Positions 8,901-17,075 are shown, counted from the stretch's first letter. The stretch is 64,000 nucleotides of DNA from G963662655 sp963666875 (GCA_963666875.2 CAXXPU010000019.1:310001-374000), one strand, 5' to 3'. A program made the numbers and translations. Notes: generated by a model not told the origin, from the letters alone.

Positions 8901-9387
8901 ACTCGGATTCCAGCCGATGCCGGCAATCCAGGCGGACTTCGTCATGCTCTATGGCGAATCGCCGGATGCGGACCAGGTTGCAGCACTCGAAGGCTCGGGA
9001 TTCACCGTGTCGGTTCACACCCACCATGTGTATGATGCCGACTTGATCCTCCCGCAAGCCTCCTATCTGGAATCCGAAGGTTCCGTCTTCGCGGACGACC
9101 ACAGGCTGAACTACTTCCACAATCCGAAGGAGTCGGCGCTGTTCGACGAAATGGTGGAGCTGTTCGCAGACCTGCAAGTCATCCCGGAAGCGCACAGCGA
9201 GAAGAGCTACTGGCTCGGACGCACACACTACCTGCAAGAGACCGAACCGCAGATTCCGATCGAAGCGATGGAGCTGCATCAGTGGCTTGCCAACCTGACC
9301 GATCTCTCGACATGCCCGATGCCGGTCAACACAGGCAAGCTGTCGCGAATCACGAAGATGAAAAAAGAAACTGAGCAGGAACGGTAA
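5983..9387 (+). CDS. NuoG-like iron-sulfur protein fused to a GltD-type NAD(P)H:FAD module
   Basis: This 1134-residue fusion follows the NuoF-like gene by 11 bases. Domains in order: N-terminal [2Fe-2S] ferredoxin (Cys34, 45, 48, 62); GltD/DPYD-type iron-sulfur domain (Cys98, 102, 106 and Cys145, 149, 153); FAD- and NAD(P)-binding Rossmann folds (GGGPSG at 198-203, GGGNTA at 328-333); two [4Fe-4S] ferredoxin sites (Cys624/627/630/634 and 667/670/673/677); molybdopterin-oxidoreductase-type [4Fe-4S] site (Cys703/706/710 and 738); and a degenerate molybdopterin-like C-terminal region. No hydrogenase H-cluster motif is present, nor a clear formate dehydrogenase Cys/Sec site. Residues 901-912 form an unusual Cys cluster. 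The operon would join NAD(H), probably NADP(H), and ferredoxin. The exact reaction is unknown. Confidence 0.88.
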   Translation: MIKIKLNNREVITEAGKTILEVAQENGIRIPTLCHDPELQPYGSCWVCAVEVKGARGFVTACGTKVHDGMEVQTDTKEVHAARKMALELLASDHYADCEAPCSVACPDHVDIQSYVAHIANGDYHEAVKVIKEKLPMPLSIGRVCPAFCEAECRRKIVDEPIAIRQLKRHAADFDLNDYWTWVPEKMPETGRKVAIIGGGPSGLTCGYYLSNEGHDVTVFEASPKAGGWLRYGIPEYRLPKAILDKEIELMCANGMEIKYNVKIGDEITMQELCREYDAVYMALGAQNAVPMRVTGADLDGVLLGVDFLRDFVLGKEVNVGKKVAIIGGGNTAVDCARTSRRLGADVTIIYRRTRKEMPAEEYEVDAADEEGIKFYMLTNPVEFMGENGKLKKVKLEKMELGEPDSSGRRRPVPTGEFFEEDFDTVIAAISQAPDVEFLAKEDNYVDGKQLPLSRWQTAEVDENTMYLGYSNVFAGGDFRRGPATAIEAIADGRIAFEQIDRFLMGLDIEAEKPKFDSKKEKKLADVSPEEYEQYEKKPRAKMPELEAETRATNFDEVELGFDDEDAMAEAERCLECGCQVNSSCVLRQYCTEYEVDVDLFAGSKNKHPIDRSHPFILRDANKCVNCGRCIRTCSEIQGAGVLGYIFRGFSSLVAPEFGESLTYTTCESCGKCIAVCPVGALTERQTHYKLHPHPGEKIIQSCGNCGVGCTIEVNTQVDRVAFIQTPEEEDFNGRNLCFKGRFGWQIFEDDEKLTEPLLRKDGRYEPISWVEAMDILREKLEKAPNKSIYVSADATNEEMMLMQEVAMGIEAEIGSMSLIPDFTDDIVLYHNYRKSFTEMDDAEAIVIVGEISHTLRTLARTQQRKGKKLVLINNTDVDFNKFADVHIKGADFAKALDGICQNNCCCDDCHCGGADKVEIDLPNRTLFLYDRTEVGEDVIQKIWSVATATCSFGKGSGVIPTSKWMNLNGLVRLGFQPMPAIQADFVMLYGESPDADQVAALEGSGFTVSVHTHHVYDADLILPQASYLESEGSVFADDHRLNYFHNPKESALFDEMVELFADLQVIPEAHSEKSYWLGRTHYLQETEPQIPIEAMELHQWLANLTDLSTCPMPVNTGKLSRITKMKKETEQER

Positions 9388-9410
9388 ATCGTTGCTGCAA
9401 AATGATAAAG

Positions 9411-9436
9411 GGCGCTCGCAAGAGCGCCTTTTTTTT
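9411..9436 (+). terminator. Intrinsic terminator of the NuoE-NuoF-NuoG/GltD operon
   Basis: A perfect 7-bp G/C-rich stem 'ggcgctc'/'gagcgcc' with a four-base loop is followed by eight T. It starts 24 bases after the stop codon of the fusion gene. Confidence 0.93.
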
Positions 9437-9666
9437 GACGTATTCCAACTTCCGAATGTTGGAATATTGATTTACCAATCCGGGAAATTATGAAAATCAA
9501 CATTCAGAAGACCTCCCTTCGGTCGGACATTCAGAAGTTGATTTCCATGCAGGGCACAAGCCTGCGGATTACCCCTAAACCCGTAACGCGTGACACAGGA
9601 CCGAGTCGCTCGAATATTCTTGACATGTTTGCAGCGATCATCCGAAAATTAATGATGGAGTAATCT
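9437..9666. repeat. Intergenic palindromic repeats upstream of the outer-membrane protein gene
   Basis: Two palindromes are visible. The first is 'tattccaac'/'gttggaata' (9441-9449 with 9458-9466). The second is 'aaatcaac'/'gttgattt' (9494-9501 with 9537-9544). The second encloses two direct copies of 'cattcagaag' (9501-9510, 9528-9537). The complementary string 'aacttctgaatg' also occurs at 48861-48872, so this is a dispersed repeat. A TTGACA hexamer at 9620-9625 is a candidate -35 box for the next gene. Confidence 0.6.
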
Positions 9667-10407
9667 ATGAGAATAAAGCCACTTTTTGTAATCATGTTAC
9701 TGTCGATCGGAACGATTTTCGCCTTCGACTACGGACCTGTACTCGGTTCCGGTGCAACCTGGCTGGAGGGCGGAGAATTGCATGGCCATCATATCCGGGA
9801 GGGTTTCACCGGTGGCGTGACGACGCGGTTCGATCTGGGGTACGGTTTACGACTGCGACAGGAGCTGATCTATATCCAGAAGGGCGCGAGGAGCTTCAAG
9901 AAATGGAGTTATGTCTATGAGACCAATTCCGAAGGAACAGACGGAGAATGGTCGAATACTCGCACCTATTCGAAAGGATTTCGACAGGAATACCTTTCCC
10001 TGCCGATCGTTCTCGAGATCGATACGTACAAGGGATTCTTCACCGGTCTGGGTGTGTTCGGCGATATCAACGTGTCGCCAAGCTGGATGAACAATTATAT
10101 GGAAAGCGGTGGACCTTACGAATGGACACTCTACGAGCAGGAGTGGGCAGCGTTCGAATGGGGAGCGCTCATTGAGATCGGGTACAGGGTCGATCGGTTT
10201 TACAGCATGGAGGACTTTGATATCAGCCTTCGATATCAGCATAATTTCACGAGAAACAACCTGAAAGAGGTGTATCCTTCATGGGTTGAGGATGGTTACA
10301 TGAACGATCATTCAGGCACCAATACGCAATACATATATACGGCGTATGAGCACGAAAAGTCTGTCAACCACGGCAATATCTATCTAATGATACAGTACTG
10401 GCTGTAA
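9667..10407 (+). CDS. Outer-membrane beta-barrel protein (PorT-like), function unknown
   Basis: The 246-residue protein begins with a signal peptide (about residues 1-19, 'MRIKPLFVIMLLSIGTIFA'). The mature part alternates hydrophobic and polar residues and is rich in Gly and aromatics, with repeated barrel-like strands such as 'LRLRQELIYIQKG' and 'EYLSLPIVLEI'. 'FRQEYLSLPIVLEI...GLGVFGDIN' resembles outer_membrane_beta-barrel/PorT-family proteins of the FCB group. It ends in the aromatic pair 'YWL', as many barrel proteins do. The gene is alone, behind a candidate TTGACA box and a 'gatggag' ribosome-binding site. The role cannot be assigned from sequence. Confidence 0.7.
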   Translation: MRIKPLFVIMLLSIGTIFAFDYGPVLGSGATWLEGGELHGHHIREGFTGGVTTRFDLGYGLRLRQELIYIQKGARSFKKWSYVYETNSEGTDGEWSNTRTYSKGFRQEYLSLPIVLEIDTYKGFFTGLGVFGDINVSPSWMNNYMESGGPYEWTLYEQEWAAFEWGALIEIGYRVDRFYSMEDFDISLRYQHNFTRNNLKEVYPSWVEDGYMNDHSGTNTQYIYTAYEHEKSVNHGNIYLMIQYWL

Positions 10408-10627
10408 TGATTCTCTATCAGGTACGCAGGTTCCGGTTCTGCCCGTCTCTCCGAAGAAAATGCCAAGCTAAGGGGATTCGATTTTGCAAGCAAAATCACA
10501 GGAGCTTGGCGGACCAAAGAGAGAAGGGCAACCGCAACGGGTTGCCCTATGATATTCCACTAACATAATCCCGATAAATCGGGATTACAACGTTCACGAT
10601 TTCGTTTCAGCTTCGCTGAAGCCGAAT
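10408..10627. repeat. Hairpin cluster between convergent genes
   Basis: Four inverted repeats lie in about 160 bases. A nested structure has outer arms 'gccaagct'/'agcttggc' (10462-10469, 10503-10510) and inner arms 'gattttgc'/'gcaaaatc' (10480-10487, 10490-10497). Further stems are 'agggcaacc'/'ggttgccct' (10525-10533, 10540-10548), 'aatcccga'/'tcgggatt' (10567-10574, 10579-10586) and 'ttcagc'/'gctgaa' (10606-10611, 10615-10620). None has a T tract, so they look like REP-type elements rather than standard terminators, though they may still act between the two converging genes. Confidence 0.65.
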
Positions 10628-13600
10628 TTATTTAAGAAGCACCATCTTCTTCACAGCCACATATCTGTCGCCGGCAAGTGCGCATACGAACACGCCCGAG
10701 CCGACCTCGTTCCCGGAGTCGTCCGTGCCGTCCCATGTTACATGATGGGATCCGGCGTCCATGACCGTCGATACGAGCTTGCGAATCCGCTGACCGCGCG
10801 CATTGTAAATCGTCAGATTCACATTCTGCCGGTCTGCCAGATCGAAGCTGATCGTGGTGCTGGGGTTGAACGGATTGGGTGAGGCGCCGATGAGACGATT
10901 CGTAAACACCGGGGCAGTCGGGTCGTCTTCGGAAAGGATGTTGACCTCCTGCTCGTTCGACGGTTCGGATTCGACGCCGCGGTACAGGGCGGTCACGTAA
11001 TAGGTATATAATCCGCCTTCCAGATCCTCGTCGGTGTAGGTCAGTACGTCGGCTCCGGAGAGATTCGCGATCATCTCGTCGTCACGATAGACCTTGAAAC
11101 CGGTCAGTTGGTCGCGCGTCGCGATTTCCTTTTCGCCTTTGTTGTTACGAAGCGCGCGTTCGGCAGGCGCAACCCAGGTCAGTACGACGTCGTTATCGTT
11201 CTCGATTTCTGCGAGGAGATTCATTGGCGGATTCGCGATCCAGATGGTCACTTCCACCTCGTTCGATTCGAGCGATTCGCCATCCGAATAAACGGCAGAA
11301 ACGGCATAGACGTACGTGCCGTTGGCTACGCCCGTCTCGCTCCATGTGAGGATCTCAGAATCTGTGATCTCCGCGACTACCTCGCCGTCGCGATAGACAT
11401 TGTATCCCTGCAATCCGGTCGGGTTGTCCGGAACCAGCCACTGGAGTGCGACATCGTTGCCGTTTTCGATATTGGCCGTGAGATCGTTCGGCGGGAACAA
11501 TGACGGCGGAAGGATGATGTAGTCGAGCCAGACGCAGTCGTCTCCACCGGTATCGTTGTTGAGCTTCACATAACACCATGTGAGGGTGTGTGCGCCGGCT
11601 GCAATAGGGAACGATGAGTACGACCAGTCGATTTCGCCGTCCCAGCAAGCCAGATCTTCATCGTCGATGCTGAATTTGAGCCGATCGGCGGCGTCATTTG
11701 CGTCGTCCTCGCAACTCACTTTTTTAAAGAAGGTCACTTCGCTATCGAATGGCACATAGACATCGATGCAAAGCTCCGTGTAATAATAGGAAGGAATATT
11801 ACCGCTGCGTGCGGAATAGATACCGTCCATCGCCTGCGATTCGTCGATTTCCCATGGAACCGTTGATTCGGAATACCATCCGAAGGCATCGAAATCACCC
11901 GTCTCGAAGCTTTCACTCGCTTCCGAAAGCGTGGTGAACGTCCAGGTATCGCCTTCGGTGTATCCGAATTCGTTTACGGCGTCAATCCTCCAGTAGTACT
12001 GCGTATTGCAATCGAGCAAACCGCAGAGGTCGTACACAGTCTCTTCGGTTTCAACACCGTTCAGTATATCCACGGGCGGGTAATCGGTACCGAAATAAAT
12101 GACATAATGTTCAGTCGGCGTGCCGCCGCCATCTTCCATGAAATGGTCGTTTCGCTATATGCATGGCAACATTCGTTTTCCGGGAGGGGATTGTCGGGAG
12201 CGTACGGCGGTGTGTCGGGAGGCGTTGTCGCTTCGACAGCCAGCAATGCGTCAACCCTGCCCGATCCGTACGTGTTGCTCTTCTCGTCTTCGATCTCGTA
12301 GCGGTTGTTTTCGATGATTTCGTCAATATCCGCCGGGGTCAGGAATTCGTTTTTCTGAAGCATCAGCGCGATGACACCGGCTACGCATGGCGTCGCCATC
12401 GATGTGCCGTCCCAGCCGTCTTCATAGCCGTTCACGTTGGCGTAGTCCAGCGACTTGATGTTTGCGCCGGGCGCAACGATATCGGGACGGATCAAGCCCA
12501 TTTCAGGATTATAGGGATAGTCTTCGTAATTATCGACGTCCTCCCATGAACAGGGTCCCAAGCTGGAGAAATTTGCGATCGTGTTGCTGCTGTTGGTCGC
12601 GCCAACGCATATCACGCATGAAGTTCCGCCGGTAAGTTCCTGGTCGGGATGAAGCCACGGCGGTGGACAGCAACCGGGTACACGGACATTGTGCGGGATC
12701 GGGTACCACGATATGTAAGCGCCTTCGTTTCCGGCCGCGACAGCCCCAGCGACACCTGCGGCCTGCGATGCGACCATCGCATCGCGCCAGGATTCGTAGT
12801 CGGGATTATTCGAATCCGTCCAGCCGAGAGACATACTGAATGCGTTCGCGCCATGTTCCACGGCGAATTCGATCGCACTCCATACGGCAGATTCCTGACC
12901 GTTACCGGAAGAAGTGAGAACCTTCAGGCACATGATCGTGGCGTCCGGTGCCATGCCGGTCTGCGAGCCGGCAGTGCCGTCTCCGGCGACTGTTCCTGCG
13001 CAATGGGTTCCGTGACCGTGATCGTCCATCGGATTGTTGTCGTTGTTGATGAAATCGTATCCGTGATTCGGATATTCATCGTCTTCCCAGACGTGGTCGT
13101 TGAGATCGGAATGGTTGTAGTTCACACCCGTGTCGATCACGGCAATGGTAATGCCTTCGCCGGTGTAACCGAGATCCCAGACGTCGTCGGCGTTGACGTT
13201 GGTTACATTCCAGGTTATCTCGCGTTGACCCTCAACGTCGCGAGCGTTTTCCCATTCGCGCGGATCGAGGAGATTTTGCATATCGTCCCAGTCGATCCTG
13301 CGAATATCGGAGCGCTGCGAAAGTTCACGAATCGCCTGCGGCGTGGCGTCGCACAGGATCACATTGGCGATCCAGAGCGAGCGAATATTGGCGATATCGC
13401 TTCTGTTGTTCTGCATGGTTTGCCGGAGTTCATGCTGAGAGTATTCTGTAAAAGCTTTGAGTTCATTGACAACGTATTGTCTCCGCTCTCGATGCGGAAG
13501 GTTATTCGAAGCCTGCAATAATTCTGCCGGATTGTAGCGTTCCGAAAGAGCAATGATAATGGGTATCCGCTCGTCCGGATCAGCCGCCTGCATTCTTTCT

Positions 13601-13692
13601 CGCAGTTCCGGCGTTGTCGAAGTTGCCGGAGCTCCGATCAATGCCGAAAACATGGTTATCATGATCAGGACCACAAAGATCATCTTGTTCAT
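10628..13692 (-). pseudogene. Secreted subtilisin-like (S8) protease with C-terminal FlgD/T9SS-type sorting domain, split by a one-base frameshift
   Basis: The N-terminal part starts at an ATG at 13692 behind 'aaggag'. It has a signal peptide (about residues 1-20), a pro-region and an S8 catalytic domain with Asp187 ('VIDTG'), His227 ('HGTHCAG'), Asn321 and Ser431 ('GTSMATP'). Near 12132 the frame breaks. The second frame continues, without loss, a fibronectin-III-like domain ('HYVIYFGTD...YYWRIDAVN'), a jelly-roll-like region, further FnIII repeats and a C-terminal 'PNPFNP' FlgD-type domain ending 'KKMVLLK'. Adding one A in 'tggaagatgg' restores 'SWKDGGGTP' and about 1021 residues. All catalytic residues survive, so a sequencing error or very recent mutation is likelier than old decay. 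The protein would be exported and cleave proteins outside the cell. Confidence 0.88.
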
Positions 13693-13745
13693 AGAGTCAG
13701 TCTCCTTACGTTTATTATCAGATTTCAGGCAGTTGCATGCACATT

Positions 13746-16127
13746 TCATTCCGTTCTGAGAAATTCGATCAACCTGATTCGTTGCAGCTTCTGCCAGTGA
13801 ATCACGACGGCGAAAAGAACGATCAGGGAAGTGGCGGCCAGACTGAGTCCGTAATCGACAGAACCGAGACTGACCCGGTACGAGAAATTGTGCAGCCACT
13901 TTGTCAGCAGATAATGCGAGACCGGTATCGATATGCCCAGCGCGATTCCGAGAAGGATCAGATAATCGCGCAAAAGCAGCTTCAGCGTATCCCACGGCGT
14001 CGCGCCGTAAACCTGCCGTATGGCGAGGTTTCTGAGCTGTTTCTTGAGCGTGTAGGCGGTCAGACCGTAGATTCCCACGAAGGTGAAGAACATTCCAATG
14101 ATCGTGGAGAAATTCACCACCTGCAAGAAGGCCCACTCGCTATCGTAATTATGCTCGATCTCGTACTGCGTGTCGCAGGTTACTTCTCGCACTCTGTATT
14201 TCTGCGCGAGCCGGTACATAATCTCCTGGAGTTGTTTCAGAGTAGTGTCTTCCATTTCGGGCCGGATACGATAATGGAAATATCCGCCATATATGTGGCC
14301 GTTGCAATATACCATGGGACGCACAGGCTTCCGGACATCCTCCCACCAAACATCCTTCACGATCCCGATTATCACACCGTCGAAGAAGAACGACGACATG
14401 CCTTCCCTGCCGATTTGCATCGGGGTTCCAAGCCCAATCCCATGATGCGCGTATCTGCGCATGAATGCTTCGTTGACGATCAAGCCATTTGACTCGGGAC
14501 TATCCAAAACTCGACCCTTTGCCAGTGGAACCTTATATACTTCGAATAGTCCGGGCGTGGAAATGCCGATCTGACAACGCAAATAATCCCCACTCGATGC
14601 TTCTCCATCGATATGCAGGTAGCTTTCATGAAGCGCTTTTGTCGGCATGAAATCGGAGAAACACAGGGATTCCACTCCCGGTACGTTTCGCGTCTCCTCC
14701 AGCAGAATTTCCCGATACTCGTCCTCGCACGAAATGTAATAGAAACTGTGCACATTTGCCGCATCCATTCCCGGATCGAGCCGCTCTATGTGACGTAACT
14801 GCCGGTGCAGCAGAACCGCACTGGTCAGCAGGAGCAGCGATAGCGAAAGCTGTATGGTCATGATCAGTTTCCAGTGATTTCGCTTCGACCGATTGCGTAG
14901 CAGCAGGGCATAACCGGCGGGATAGATTACCGTTACCAGACCGCCGACGACAAGCCCTATCGCCGTATGGAACCAGAACGACGGATTTATCGCAATCTGT
15001 TGCGGGAGTCCGTGAACCCACTGCCGGATGTACGGAAGAATCAACCATACGATCCCGATAGACAGGATGAGTACAAACAAATACAAGACCGTATGCTCGC
15101 CGATGAACTGCCATACAATGTCCGATTCCGATGCGCCGAAACTGCGACGGATATCGATCTCCCGCTTCCTGTCCATGATGCGCACCATCAGGAGGATGAT
15201 CGTGTTACTGATCACCACCAGCAGGATCGCCAGCGCGAGAACGCCGTACTTCATGAGCTTCTTTCTGTCGAACGTCTCGAAGACACCCGGCCACTCAGTC
15301 CGATAGTGGACATCCCGTAACGGCACCATGGTAAAAATATACTGCGTGTCCGGATCATTATCCGGTATCGAATCTTTGACTTCCTGATAGATTTTCTGCG
15401 CCTCCTGCTCCACGATTGCCGGGTCAGTTCCGTCTTTCAGCACGAAGTAGATCGTCCCACCGTTTCTGAATTCCTGTGGATTGCATACTTGCGTGCTCTC
15501 TTCACCGACCACGTTCAAGTGATCGCTGAGAAAAAAGAAATCCGATTGCACATGCTGGTTTTCGGGGAAATCCTCGAACACGCCGGTGATCACGAATCGA
15601 ACAAGCTTCCGATTGTCCGTATTCAGGTGAATCGTCTCGCCCAGCGGATCGCGATCGCCAAAGACCCTCAGCGCCATCGACCGGGACACGAGAAGCGCTT
15701 TCGGATCCTTCAGGCACGTCTCGATATCTCCGTAGATCAGCTTCATGCCCAGACGTTTGAGTGCATTCTCCGATACGAGCACCACCAATCGCATATCGAC
15801 GGGATCATCGTTGTGCGTGAAGAGAAAATTGATATCCAGAGGTGACATCGCGTAACAGTCTTCGATCTGAGGGAGCCGTCCCTTGAGCGCTTTTGCGAGC
15901 TCGACAGAAGTGTGCCAACTGGGGTATGTCACATCGAGTTTCATGGTCGTTTTAAGCTCGTACGTATTCTCCAGATCGGGAAGGTGGCTGTCCCATGAAA
16001 GCTGGTATGATAGATAGACCGTGATAAGAATAAAAGCGGATATTCCGATCACGAGACATAAAACAAGGATCAGGCTCAGAAGCGGTTCGCCAAGCCATTT
16101 TCTTACGAACTTCGGTGTGCGTGTCAT
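13746..16127 (-). CDS. FtsX/MacB-type ABC transporter permease
   Basis: The start is set at the ATG at 16127, behind 'aaaagggg', which gives 793 residues; the frame stays open further upstream but lacks a ribosome-binding site. The protein has an N-terminal membrane helix (about residues 17-43), a large periplasmic MacB_PCD-like domain, and three helices of a first FtsX unit. A second short helix, another periplasmic domain and a final three-helix FtsX unit follow, making the duplicated architecture of macrolide/lipoprotein-export permeases. No ATPase gene is adjacent, so the partner is elsewhere. Many FCB genomes carry numerous such permeases. Substrate unknown. It is followed 54 bases on by the protease gene on the same strand. 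Confidence 0.85.
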   Translation of the reverse strand: MTRTPKFVRKWLGEPLLSLILVLCLVIGISAFILITVYLSYQLSWDSHLPDLENTYELKTTMKLDVTYPSWHTSVELAKALKGRLPQIEDCYAMSPLDINFLFTHNDDPVDMRLVVLVSENALKRLGMKLIYGDIETCLKDPKALLVSRSMALRVFGDRDPLGETIHLNTDNRKLVRFVITGVFEDFPENQHVQSDFFFLSDHLNVVGEESTQVCNPQEFRNGGTIYFVLKDGTDPAIVEQEAQKIYQEVKDSIPDNDPDTQYIFTMVPLRDVHYRTEWPGVFETFDRKKLMKYGVLALAILLVVISNTIILLMVRIMDRKREIDIRRSFGASESDIVWQFIGEHTVLYLFVLILSIGIVWLILPYIRQWVHGLPQQIAINPSFWFHTAIGLVVGGLVTVIYPAGYALLLRNRSKRNHWKLIMTIQLSLSLLLLTSAVLLHRQLRHIERLDPGMDAANVHSFYYISCEDEYREILLEETRNVPGVESLCFSDFMPTKALHESYLHIDGEASSGDYLRCQIGISTPGLFEVYKVPLAKGRVLDSPESNGLIVNEAFMRRYAHHGIGLGTPMQIGREGMSSFFFDGVIIGIVKDVWWEDVRKPVRPMVYCNGHIYGGYFHYRIRPEMEDTTLKQLQEIMYRLAQKYRVREVTCDTQYEIEHNYDSEWAFLQVVNFSTIIGMFFTFVGIYGLTAYTLKKQLRNLAIRQVYGATPWDTLKLLLRDYLILLGIALGISIPVSHYLLTKWLHNFSYRVSLGSVDYGLSLAATSLIVLFAVVIHWQKLQRIRLIEFLRTE

Positions 16128-16268
16128 ATTTCCCCTTTTGCATATCGAGTTACAGCTTGATGTGTGAGTTTTGTCATGAATGAAGAATTGCACCATTTTG
16201 TCGAATACTTTTTTAATCACTCGTATATCTATCGCGAAGCTGCACATTATCAATTGCAACAAAAACTC

Positions 16269-16449
16269 TTGACGTGTTTTGACGGATGGAAATGCTGGCA
16301 TGCAGTAGAAAAAAGAAGCGTCTGCTTCTACCTTGCGGTTCGTTATTACCGGCTGAGGAAGCTGGGAGATACTTGTAAGGTCGATGATTGTAACGTGATA
16401 TAGCAGAGATATATCCGAAGCAGGCGTATTGTGTACGCCTGCTTTTTTT
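16269..16449 (+). promoter_or_regulatory. infC leader with candidate promoter, antiterminator and attenuator
   Basis: No plus-strand gene lies upstream, yet a strong intrinsic terminator (stem 16419-16428/16434-16443, T run to 16449) sits 30 bases before the infC start. Bases 16322-16328 ('ctgcttc') are complementary to 16417-16423 ('gaagcag'), the 5' side of the terminator stem, so they could form a competing antiterminator; they can also fold locally with 16314-16319. TTGACG at 16269-16274 is a candidate -35 box; its -10 box is poor. In Bacillus the infC-rpmI-rplT operon is controlled by L20-dependent transcription attenuation in the leader. This layout is consistent with a comparable mechanism, by inference. 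Confidence 0.65.
16419..16449 (+). terminator. Intrinsic terminator inside the infC leader
   Basis: Perfect 10-bp stem ('agcaggcgta'/'tacgcctgct') with a five-base loop, followed by seven T. It lies between the candidate promoter and the infC start, hence a likely attenuator. Confidence 0.85.
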
Positions 16450-16478
16450 GTATGCTAACCAAAACCTGGAGGTGCCCA

Positions 16479-17075
16479 ATAATACGCATACGAAGAGGTA
16501 AAGCCAAGACAAAGGCAATAGTCCCGAAAGAGCGGACTAATCGCCAGATCACAGCGAAAGAAGTACGTCTGATCGACAAGGACGGCGAGCAGGTCGGCGT
16601 GGTGAGTATTCGAGAAGCGCTCAGTCGTGCCGAGGAAGCCGGACTGGATCTGGTGGAAGTATCCCCCAAGGCTGTGCCGCCCGTCTGCCGGATACTTGAA
16701 TTCGGCAAGTATTACTATCAGAAAGAGCGTCGTGCCCGTGAGGCGAAAAAGAAACAGCACACCGTGCAGATCAAGGAGATCAAGTTTGGTCCCAGCACGG
16801 AAGATCACGACTACAACTTCAAGAAGAAGAACGCGGTCAAGTTCCTCAAGGGACATGACAAGGTAAAACTGACTGTACGTTTTCGCGGCAGACAGCTGGC
16901 TCACAAGGAGCTGGGCTACGATCTGCTGAACAAGCTCAAAGAAGAATTGAAAGACATTGTCGATCTCGATCGCGATATCAACGCAGAGGGACGCACGATA
17001 TTCATGATCGTCTCGCCCAAGAAGGATATCGATACACTCATCGAGGAATGGGAAAAAGCGCACATCGTTGATTGA
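16479..17075 (+). CDS. infC: Translation initiation factor IF-3, probable AUA start codon
   Basis: IF-3 binds the 30S subunit and checks start-codon pairing. The N-domain ('RTNRQITAKEVRLIDKDGEQVGVVSIREAL'-type region) and C-domain ('KEIKFGPSTEDHDYNFKKKNAVKFL') are complete. The Shine-Dalgarno 'ggagg' at 16468-16472 is followed, six bases later, by ATA at 16479 and a second in-frame ATA at 16482. The nearest in-frame ATG (16452) lies upstream of this site, next to the leader terminator, with no ribosome-binding site. A non-canonical start is the rule for infC in many bacteria (AUU in E. coli), allowing IF-3 to repress its own translation. From the first ATA the protein has 198 residues, a normal length. 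Confidence 0.93.
   Translation: MIRIRRGKAKTKAIVPKERTNRQITAKEVRLIDKDGEQVGVVSIREALSRAEEAGLDLVEVSPKAVPPVCRILEFGKYYYQKERRAREAKKKQHTVQIKEIKFGPSTEDHDYNFKKKNAVKFLKGHDKVKLTVRFRGRQLAHKELGYDLLNKLKEELKDIVDLDRDINAEGRTIFMIVSPKKDIDTLIEEWEKAHIVD

Noticed and set aside
7729..9279. 516-codon minus-strand open frame opposite the NuoG/GltD gene, with a 476-codon one at 5902-7332
   Set aside because: Both mirror a strongly conserved plus-strand gene; their translations have no recognisable motifs and are products of the codon bias of the real gene.
8683..9387. [FeFe]-hydrogenase catalytic domain in the fusion protein
   Set aside because: None of the three H-cluster cysteine motifs is present; the Cys cluster at residues 901-912 does not match them.
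13693..14136. Upstream extension of the subtilase frame to 14136
   Set aside because: It overlaps the 3' end of the permease gene and precedes an excellent ribosome-binding site and signal peptide beginning at 13692.
16431..16478. Upstream ATG starts for infC (16431, 16452)
   Set aside because: They lie in or beside the leader terminator hairpin and before the Shine-Dalgarno, and would add an atypical Cys-rich extension to IF-3.
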